Source: Terebella lapidaria (lineage: Eukaryota; Annelida; Polychaeta; Terebellida; Terebellidae). From it: DNA of 64,000 nt. A program made the translations under genes and the position numbers. Each line of letters starts with the position of its first letter. Within the stretch, counting starts at the first letter, position 1. Positions 1 through 9,404 of this stretch are shown here, piece by piece. The notes beneath the pieces are model-generated. The model was not told the DNA's origin, did no database searches, and worked only from the letters and a program-made list of their open reading frames with translations. The stretch is from assembly GCA_949152475.1 (NCBI GenBank), contig OX424563.1, positions 16,775,001 to 16,839,000 on the forward strand, in the 5' to 3' direction.

Positions 1-2190
1 GAACTCGCCCACAAAGGTGGGCCGCTTTGAGGGAAAAATTGATGCGCCCGAATTCGAATCTTGATTTGGAAACTCAATTTAGGCACATAATACACATTTT
101 CAGACCCAAATTTGTACGATGTCTCATTCTATAGACAAAATGAAGCTATCGCAGAATGAAATAAATATTGTCATTTCTAAAAGTGATTATAGCTTTAACA
201 TTGATAATAGCTCTGCGATGTTACACAAGTACGGTGGTTGATAAGTGACATTATAAAAAAACAACTTACTTATTTTTCGGAGTAATCTTGACTTGTTCAT
301 ATTTGACATAGATTGTTCAGAAATAATGTTATTTCCGAGTGAATAATTTATTTCCGCGTAAATAATGTTATTCACACGTAAATAACGTTATTTACTATTT
401 CTGCATTATATATATATACATGTATATAAGTTATTATACTGGTGGACATTTGTATTCTTTAGATGCAGGAGTGCCCAGCAAGCGTAAACATTTTGGTATT
501 CAGTCAAACTCTTGTTTTTTTCACACGAACATTGACCATGGGGTGTGAGCTCATCAAGTGTTGGGCGATAATGGGTGAATTTCGTTATTAGGTACACCTT
601 TACAGCCATATGGCGGTTTTCACGCTTAGGGAAATTTTGTTGCGAATTTTTAAGAAGGTCTGTATTTTTTTAAATATTGGTCACAGTTCCTATATCTTGG
701 TATTCTGTGATCAGGAATCGATCAAATATATACTAGAAACAGTCTGTTCGTAATTGCTAGAAAATTATTTATTATTTTGCTCATAAATCGTCAAAAAGTA
801 ACGGATTTAGGACGGACAAAATTCTCGATATTTTTATATGCATTATATAACGAACAGAATGACAAAATGGCTCAGTCGGAATGTTGAGAAGAGTGTGTAT
901 GTCGGTAAATGGACATGATATGCATCAAATAAACTGAAGTACATGTTTTGCAGACAAGATTAACTTTTGTTGTATCAATTTAAAAGTGCACTTTAAATTA
1001 TCTCTTTGTCCGTCCAAGACGGACAACATGTCCCCCCAAAAAGTAATGTAACATAATATTATAAAAAATAGGTTCTGCTCCAATATCGTAGCAACAACAC
1101 GAAATATATTGGTACCAATGTGAAGTACTTGATGTAAACATCAGTTTTATTTGTTTGTATCAAATTTTGGCGGATGAAAAAAAATGCGAATGATACGTGT
1201 TTTTTGTCCGTCCAAGTTATGTAACGATCGCAGCGTATGTTCTACCTTTGATTACGTTACTACTTTTGGCAAGCACGTGTTTCTTTTTGGTCCCAGATGG
1301 CCACTGATCAAGCTGGTGATGACGACAACCAGAGGTGGTACATGGTAATCTTCACGAGAAAACTGTTCAACATTGTCGTCAGTCCGTCCAATTAATAACG
1401 ATAGATGCATGTGACATTCGCAACTAAATAGTGCAACCTATTCTGCAGATACGTGTTCAATATCACAGTTTTAAAGTCAATATTTTTGTAGAAACGTCGC
1501 AGGATTGCGACTCCCGCCGTTTGGAATTTTCTTTTCATAGTGTGACAGATTTTGACATCTTTAAAGCATTCTCCTGGTGCGAACGTTACACATGAGGACG
1601 GATTGGTGGTGCGAATGTTATAGAAAGGGGACAGACAACTGTATGCGAACGTTATCAACAGAAGACTTGCGATTTAGTAGTTGCTCTGTGATACTGCATT
1701 GCTATTTTATTTCGAGCGAAAACCTCCTGTGCAACAGGAAGAGTAACAAAATCACTAAATACATATTTTCGCTACCCCAAAATCGATTTTCCATCTGGTG
1801 AGATACTTTTCTATAATGCAATAATGCTAACGTTATATTTGAGGACGGACATTGTGGCAAACTTCATTGCTAGGACGGACACGATATATGCGAACTAAGC
1901 AACTATTAAAAGTTACTAAGCAATTGGAGGCATATATGCTAAACGTTCTTTCATATAACATCTTGGAAGTTCACTCATCTAAGATGAATATTACCATTCA
2001 TATCGATAGAACGCGAAAACTGAAGCAATTTAAATGTATGGGATGTGAATTTAAAAGAACGATTTCTAAAGTTATTGATCTGGACGGACAAGAGATGCGA
2101 AGATCAGAAAAAGACGGACGAAATGGTGCGAATGTTACTAATACAAATACAAATAGTAGTCTACCAAAATTAGGTCCAAAAAGCCCATAA
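1..2190. other. Gene-free AT-rich DNA with dispersed GGACGGAC and GCGAAYGTTA motifs
   Basis: No convincing coding region is seen; the open frames are short and unlike any family I know. The stretch carries repeated short motifs: GGACGGAC or its complement GTCCGTCC near 810, 1005, 1205, 1382, 1842, 1873 and 2081, and GCGAACGTTA-like words near 1580, 1615, 1645 and 2130. The same words return at 7.43-7.85 kb on the other side of the foldback element, so both blocks may be subterminal regions of one larger, older DNA transposon. That link is inference; clear outer termini were not found. Confidence 0.45.
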
Positions 2191-2930
2191 GGTAGACATT
2201 TGGGTGTCAAAGCTGAATTTTTGCACAGTGACTCTGGAGACCATATAGATAACCCACAAAAAAGTCCCCATCAATCCCATGGGGGGTTTTCCCAAAAATC
2301 CAAGATGGCCGCCATTTATACGCGAAATAGCTTAAAATTGACCTAGCGAGTTACCTACTGCACCTACGTTGGTGATTTTAATGTCTACCCCCATGTTTTT
2401 TGACCCAAGGAATCTGATGGCGATATTGCTGAGTCTCTGTGGCGGTTGGTTGTTTCAAATTCCAATATGGCTGCCACAAAAACCCGAGAAATTCGTAAAA
2501 TCACGTTTTCAGCTATATTTCAGCTCATATGGCTAATAGTGGCAAAATATTGGTGTCTACCCCCAAGTTTTCTTACCTAAGGAATCCAATGTTGATAATG
2601 CTGGGTCTGTGTGACTGGTAATTGCCTCGGAATTCAAAATGGCTGCCATCAATACCGGTGAGATTTGGAAAATTACGTTTTCTTGCAATATTTCAGCTAA
2701 TGATCTATCATACGTTTTGGTATCTGACCCCGTGTGTTCTGATCAGAGGATATTCTAAAGATATTGCTGAGTCTCTGTCACTAATAGTGGCCTCAGAATT
2801 CAATATGGCTGTCATAAAAACCTGTGAAATTCGCAAAATTAAATTTCGATTGTGTAAGCTTCTCTGGCAGAGCGAAGCAAGATTTTGGTGTTTACTCCAC
2901 GTTTTCTGACCAATGGAGTCCAATGGTAAT
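2191..2930 (+). repeat. Left arm of foldback element, about 170-bp subunits
   Basis: At least three degenerate copies of a unit holding a GTCTACCCCC-like word followed by a 'gacccaaggaat'-like word recur at about 2383, 2555, 2724 and 2890, a spacing of 166-172 bp. Each unit carries an ATGGCTGCC-like segment. The first unit contains AAGATGGCCGCCAT, close to a YY1-type site. Confidence 0.65.
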
Positions 2931-5029
2931 GTTGGAACGGTGATAATAGTCTCTGGGTATTAAAGTTCCAGTGATATCGGAACCACAAATCCAGGTTTCT
3001 GGCTAGATGAGCACGAATAGATATATCAACAAACATATAAATTCATATCCGAAGACCAAGGACACAATCCATCCAATCAAAATACATGTAAGCAGAAACC
3101 CATAAGATCTCTTATGGGTTTCTGATGTAAGTGGTAAAATCCAGATGATACTATCAGTTACAAAGTCGTAGCCACCTAAACATCACATGTAACCAAGCAA
3201 TTGAGTGTGAGATCAAGTGCTCCGGATTAGTGAGTATCTCTTGCCCCGCCAGTGGCATTTGCTTCCACACCTGTAAATTTAGATGCAAATATATCCACAA
3301 AATCACAATGATGGGAAAATATATACCATGTACATCTTACATGTATGTGAGATGTTTTAACTAATCTTCAACCATGCCTACCATGAAATCCTTTAAAGTC
3401 TAAACATTATACAATCATGTTTGAGCAGTTTGGTAGTCGAAACCTGTGCTCCGGCTATGAGTTCCTGGTAAGATGTATTCATCTGGCGAAGCTGGAAAAC
3501 TGCGACACACATGTTAAGACGCCGTAGGCTGGTAAAGTTGCGATATTACCGCTCAAAACATAGATATTGATAAGAGGAAACCAGATTCGTCACGTTTGTC
3601 ATACAATTTTGTACACACTTTACCTATTGTGGTCAATTTCGAGGAAAATATCGAGGTAAGAAGTTGACATTGAAGAATCAATAATTTGTGTGCTTTTCAA
3701 TCCGTCTGGATATATCTGATGTAGGTATTCACCAAATCTGGGGGTATTCCGTGATATGACACCAGCAATATATCTGAAGGTGAAATCTAACGAACCGCAT
3801 GTACCTATTCGTTTATATCAACAATATAATCAATCGATCAAGATTATGCCAGCATGTATGACAAACATATACAACATTTTGGTGTCCACATCCTGGTTTT
3901 GTGACCCAAGGAATTCAAGAAAGACAACAGTGGACTCATATGTAAGTACAACGTATAACTTCTATAGATGCAATATGGCTACCATGTACAATGTAGTGAA
4001 TGTATCCATAAACTGGAGTATATGTCATGATGTATCATACTCACATTTAATAACTACTTGTATACTGTGGTTCTTTGCAATATGAATAATCAACACGTGT
4101 GTAAAACACCATCAAACATTTAGTTTGCTTTTTTTACCAAGGGCATGGCAGTATATGAGCAGTTAATTTAAAGTTCATTTCATGTGCAAATATTCGGTCA
4201 GTCTGTCATATCTGTGATGTCTTCATCTGGCACAGCTGTACAGCTTAAACCCACCATGTCCACACATTCTAAGCCAGCAAGTTGCTTGAAAATCATAATA
4301 GATCAATTTGAGCAATCCCTTTGGAACAGCAGCACGATCTGAGCCGACATTTGGGAGATTTCAAGCCCGTAGTTCCCCTCTGAAACCAATGCGCTCAAAC
4401 TATTTGCCATATCAAAACTGAACTTACAGGAACATGCGGGCTGTTGAAGGGATCTCAGCAGAGCCACTTGCTTACAGTATCATTGTGGGTGAGAGTTGTG
4501 GATGTGGATGAGCTGAGATCCATTGTGGAGTTCTTGTCGTGCAATGATCTGCTTTAGAAGTACATGCAAGCTCCATCAAGAATTTTGACATGCTTTGCCT
4601 CTCATTAATAAGCAATAATCTACTCTCCTTGTTTGTGAATATGACAAGAGATCATCAAAACTCTTTGCTGTGCTGAGCAGACACCATTCACACAGCTGTG
4701 GTTGTCATTCGAAACGAAGCCTCTTTGTAAATAAAAAAAAATATTGCATCGTGACCAGCAATTATTCATCAAAATTGTGGACTTATTCCAAACTACTACC
4801 GAACAGATGATTGCTACTTTCAGTCATGAAAAACTGAGTTGTCTCTCTTGAGCAAATGGCTCTGCTAAGATGCAGTCCATCCACATTCCTGCAAATTCAA
4901 TTCGGCACTGTGGTTGTCATTATGTCACATCAATAAATTGTAGTGAGCCAATGTCTGTGTTGGTTCTAAACTTCAATTTATGAGTTTACAGAGATTATGT
5001 AGCATTTTTAACTTGTTAGTTGAATATGG
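2931..5029. other. Centre of foldback element, no gene
   Basis: About 2.1 kb of AT-rich DNA between the inverted arms. The longest open frame (3756-4085, 109 residues) shows no domain or codon pattern I recognise. I see no RNA gene or further mobile element in it. Confidence 0.5.
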
Positions 5030-5960
5030 GTCCACTGGTGCTCGTATTTCTTTCACTGGGTAAATCATAGATATAGACACCAAAATCTTTTATCTGCCAC
5101 AGAAGCAGATATATAGTCGAAACGGGGTTTGTGAAAAAAAAAAATTCACAAATTTTGATGGCAGTCATATTCATTTCTGTGGCAAACAACAGTTACAGAG
5201 ACACGGCATTATCACCACTGTATTCCTTGGGTCAGAAAATATGGGGGTAGACACCAAAATGTTGCCTCAATCTGCCATAGAAGCTGGAATATAGCTGGAA
5301 ACATGATTTTTCGAATTCTACGGGGTTTTGTTGTGGCCATTTTGGATTTTGAAACAACCATCAGTCACACAGACTCAACATTATCACAATTTGATTGCTC
5401 AGGTCAGCAAACGGGGTGGTAGACACCAAAAGTTTGCTTCTATCTGCCATAGCAGCTGAAATATAGCTGGAAACGCGATTTTACGAATTTACCGGGTTTT
5501 TATGGCAGCCATTTTGGATTTTGAAACAACCAACAGTCACATAGACCCAGCATTATCACCATTGGATTCCTTAGGTCAGAAAACATGCGGGTAGACACCA
5601 AAATTCTGCTTCTATCTGCCATAGCCGCTGAAATATAGCTGGAAACGTGATTTTACGAATTTCCCGGGTTTTCGTGGCAGCCATGTTGGATTTTGAAACA
5701 ACCAACCGTCACAGAGACTCAGCAATATCACCATCAGATTCCTTGGGTCAGAAAACATGGGGGTAGACACTAAAATCACCATCGTAGGTGCAGTAGGTAA
5801 CTCGCTAGGTCAATTTTAAGCTATTTCGCGTATAAATGGCGGCCATCTTGGATTTTTGGGAAAACCCCCCATGGGATTGATGGGGACTTTTTTGTGGGTT
5901 ATCTATATGGTCTCCAGAGTCACTGTGCAAAAATTCAGCTTTGACATCCAAATGTCTACC
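5030..5960 (-). repeat. Right arm of foldback element, about 170-bp subunits
   Basis: About five tandem copies of the unit found in the left arm occur here in reverse orientation. Each contains a 'gggtagacaccaaaat' word, a 'gctgaaatatagctgg' word and 'attttggattttgaaacaacca'-like sequence. The arm has more units than the left arm, so the two differ in length. Confidence 0.65.
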
Positions 5961-6149
5961 CCAAACCCTAAATACAGTAGACTATAGACTCAATACGGAA
6001 TAAAAAGATTGATAGCTATTTATAATGCACATGACAGAACTATAGGCGTATCAAAACATTTCGATTTACAATTCCAGTATTATTAACGGCATGCAATATA
6101 AGGGCGCCCGGTTCACATGTTGAACGGACTGACGTGACGAACATTACGA

Positions 6150-7078
6150 CAACATTGATACAGCAGACCAAGTGCGAGACCACCCCCATTGATGAGTTGC
6201 AGCAGGCAAAGCGTGTCCCCCCCCCCCTACCCCCTGAGAGTTGAGTTGCAGCAGACCATGTGTGAGTCCCTCACAGTTGATTTGTTGCAGCAGACAAAGT
6301 ATGGGTTGATGAGTTGCAATAGACCTAGTGTGAGTCCCCACAGTTAATGGGCTGCAGCAGAACAAATGTGAATCCTCCACAGTTAACGGGCTGCAGCAGA
6401 CCAAGTGTGAGTCCCCCATTGTTGAGGAGCTATGACAGACCAAGTGTGAGTCCCTCACAGTTGATAAGTTGCATCAGACCAAGTGTGAGTCCCCCATTGT
6501 TGAGGAGCTATGACAGACAAAGGGTGAGTCCCTCACAGTTGATAAATTGCATCAGACCAAGTGTGAGTCCCCCATTGTTGAGGAGCTATGGCAGACCAAG
6601 TGTGAGACCCTCACAGTTGATGAGCTGCAGCAGACCAAGTGTGAGTCCCCCATTGTTGAGGAGCTATGACAGACCAAGTGTGAGTCCCTCACAGTTGATG
6701 AGTTGCAGCAGACCAAGTATGAGTTCCCCATTGTTGATGAGCTGCAGCAGACCAAGTGTGAGGCCCCACAGTTGATGAGTTGCAGCAGACCATGTATGAG
6801 TTCCCCATTGTTGATGAGCTGCAGCAGACCAAGTGTGAGGCCCCACAGTTGATGAGTTGCAGCAGACCAAGTATGAGTTCCCCATTGTTGATGAGCTGCA
6901 GCAGACCAAGTGTGAGGCCCCACAGTTGATGAGTTGCAGCAGACCAAGTATGAGTTCCCCATTGTTGATGAGCTGCAGCAGACCAAGTGTGAGGCCCCAC
7001 AATTGATGAGTTGCAGCAGACCAAAGATGAGTTCCCCACAGTTGATGAGTTGCAGCAGAGCAAGTATGAGTATGAGTT
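6150..7078 (+). repeat. 38/39-bp minisatellite with 77-78-bp dimer structure
   Basis: About 24 copies of a unit built on GTTGATGAGTTGCAGCAGAC. Copies alternate between two types, giving a higher-order period of 78 bp in the first half (for example 6421 to 6499) and 77 bp in the second half (for example 6781 to 6858). Because 77 is not a multiple of three and many units contain stops, the repetitive open frames on both strands are a by-product and not a gene. Confidence 0.85.
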
Positions 7079-8165
7079 CGCTTACTCTGCGCTCTTTCGT
7101 GTGGCCATCTCTATTAATTATTCGTGTACCTATTTCTTTCTCCTTATTACTACTTTTGTTCACAGCCGTTCAGCTTGGCTCCTTGTGTCAGTCGTCGACG
7201 AAAAATTCGAGCCAGAGAATTGGATATGTAACATTTGTAAACATGTTACATATAGCTTCTTGACAAGAAAACAGCTTGTTCCTTGCGGTTACAATTACAA
7301 TTGCACAGTCATTAGCTAAAATGTGTCGATTTGTATATAGATTTTGCACGTCTGTATCCGACTAATACATTTTCAGTAAATTAATATCCAATTTTATGTT
7401 TGGTGCCAAAGGGCACGTTACATTACTGAAGTGTTTCTAACGTTACTATCAACATGTAAAGGGGTATTCCGTGAATGACTTCCATTATTAATTGTTTCGA
7501 ATAAAAATCATTGTATATAGCCTATACAGGTATACTGAAATCGAGGAGCAGTTGACGGGTGTGCGTAGACACGGCAATATTACACATTGGCACCAAAATG
7601 CAGTCCGTCTTCATGATGCGAACGTTACTTTGTCCGTCCCTAATTCTAACGTTATACGTCCGTCCTATTTAACGTTAGCATCTTGACCTGACATTCGAGC
7701 TGCCTACGACAAATAATACAAATATGAGGAAACAAGTTTTTGTAATTGTGTTGTATATTTTTAATAGTTTAAAAAATACAATTATTTGAGGTATAAATAT
7801 TATCATATGTTCAGCAAACAACTATTTACTCTATTTTGTCCGTCCAAAATAGCAAAATCTTCTAACATTATTTTCCCATTGAAAATAAATATATAAGAAT
7901 CAATCTATTAGCCAGAAATATTCAAAATTATACATGTAATTAGAAAAAATAGCTTTGGTGATACCAATTCGTTTATCTCGATGTCCTCAGAGCCGCTAGC
8001 GATCAGCGCTGATTATTCGCAATTTAGTGTCAATGTTTCCTAGGAGAATTTATTGTAAAATAACAGGAAAGTTATATATATTTGAGGTGCATCTGTTACA
8101 GAATGATGTATTGTATCAAATACTATCAAAATTTTATGCCCTACTATCAATTTATTTTGCCCTTA
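7079..8165. other. Gene-free DNA with GTCCGTCC / GCGAACGTTA motif cluster
   Basis: No coding region is supported. Between about 7430 and 7850 the words GCGAACGTTAC, TAACGTTA and GTCCGTCC recur, mainly in the orientation opposite to the left cluster. GGACGGACAAAAT at about 810 has its reverse complement near 7833. The segment ends at the target duplication of the Gypsy element. Confidence 0.4.
8162..8165 (+). other. Target-site duplication (left) of the Gypsy element
   Basis: The 4 bases CTTA directly before the left LTR are repeated directly after the right LTR (21560-21563), as expected for Ty3/Gypsy integration. Confidence 0.8.
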
Positions 8166-8900
8166 TGTGAAGAATATCGTTCACGGCCGATATCAAGCCG
8201 GTTTAACTGGGTCGTCGTGTGATACAATAAGCCGGCAGTTTCAATTTAACTGTTTATTGTGGTGATAAGACTGATGATCAATCACGCACAATCAGGGTCG
8301 CACTCTCACCTACGTCGGGTGATATCCCAGTCTATGTTTCTATAAATTCCTAGTATAGTCCTTTATACAACTTGCACATATATCCGATAGATTATATATA
8401 TTAATATCGACAGTCTCACAGGAGCTTCTTGTATACACGTCCTGCCACTGGGATTTACACTTCACTTCTGCGCAGTAAACCGGGGCCGAGGGACCATGTG
8501 GCTGTGTAATTTCCCGCCAAGTGTAAGCGGTGTTGTGATAGGTTGAATGTGTGGTGCAATGCGCTGATGTCACCGGGAAAGTGGGTTTCCCCGGCTCGTG
8601 TCAATACTTGGAATGCCTGTATGTGTGCACGTGATGTATGGAGTATGTGTGTCAAGTTCTATGTTTAGAAGTCAGTGCATGTGAAGGTCAAGGTCGAGTA
8701 AACGGGGCCGAGTGTACTGAGCTAGCGGGGCCGCAGGTGCGTGGTTTGACCTGTGTATGTAACCATGACTACATGGAGTTTATGCTTGTGATCGTATAGT
8801 GTGTACTTGTCCTGTATGTAAGTCATGTAGAATGAATGTTTGTTGTGGAAATGTGTAGTGCGCGGGAGGGACGGGAGTAACAGTCGCTAAAATTACTACA
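8166..8900 (-). repeat. 3' LTR of the Gypsy element
   Basis: 735 bp, the same as 20825-21559. In sense (minus) direction there is a TATAAAG box at about 8362-8368 and an AATAAA polyadenylation signal at 8253-8258, which implies a long U3, an R of roughly 100 bp and a short U5. Five GGGYCG words lie inside it. Small open frames within it are identical in both LTRs and are not genes. Confidence 0.95.
8253..8258 (-). promoter_or_regulatory. AATAAA polyadenylation signal in 3' LTR
   Basis: On the minus strand this hexamer lies about 105 nt downstream of the TATA box and about 90 nt before the LTR end, the usual place for the R/U5 signal. Confidence 0.6.
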
Positions 8901-8913
8901 TAACACCCCTTCA
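8901..8913 (-). promoter_or_regulatory. Polypurine tract (plus-strand primer) candidate
   Basis: On the sense strand TGAAGGGGTGTTA directly abuts the 3' LTR, where the plus-strand primer of LTR elements lies. Its core GAAGGGGTGT also occurs three times near the start of pol (17925-18044). Confidence 0.6.
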
Positions 8914-9404
8914 TTAATCCTACGCCCTCGGGATTACCCTCCCCGGACCCTACCGTCGCCAAAAACTAAACAATAAAAAGCTAAAAAGTCCTAAAGGTCA
9001 AACCCAAAAGCACTCACACACACACGCCGCGCGAAATGAGAAAGCACTTCATACAAATAAAAATTCCTAACTGTCAAAATAAACGTCAGCAGTCAGTCTG
9101 TCAGCAGTCTCTACGATGATACATATACAAATACATGCACAACAATGAATGGAATGTATGATATGGAATGATAAACAAAACTCCTCGACGTTTCAAAGCG
9201 AAACGGAACTATAACTTTAAGAGTCTAATGAACAGAAATAAAATGTAGATTAAATTTAACTAAAATTACATGTATAAAAACAAAAAGCCATGACTAGGAT
9301 ATTAAATGTATATGTACACTATTTACAATATATTTGTGCCGTGACCAGAATTGTTTGGTCACTCGGGGCCGCATCAAAGGGGCCGAACAGTTCAGGGACG
9401 AGTT

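Larger units (their letters stand above)
2191..5960. mobile_element. Large foldback (long inverted repeat) non-autonomous DNA element
   Basis: The left 175 bp (2191-2365) returns as a close reverse complement at about 5790-5960, including the terminal word GGTAGACATTTGG. Both arms consist of related units of about 170 bp in opposite orientation, and the centre is unrelated sequence without a coding region. Long inverted arms built from tandem subunits are typical of foldback-type non-autonomous DNA transposons. No transposase is present. Similarity may continue a few tens of bases beyond each end (TAGTCTAC on both sides), so the exact termini and the target duplication are unresolved. Confidence 0.7.

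Noticed and set aside
1852-2190. 112-residue plus-strand frame as a gene
   Set aside because: AT-rich, no recognisable domain, overlaps the motif cluster and ends at the foldback border.
6144-7263. Overlapping long frames on both strands with repeated VDELQQTK-like or SAATHQ-like peptides
   Set aside because: They are translations of the 38/39-bp minisatellite; the dimer period is not a multiple of three and stops interrupt most phases.
8340-8655. Small frames repeated identically at 20999-21314
   Set aside because: They lie in the LTRs and are identical only because the LTRs are.
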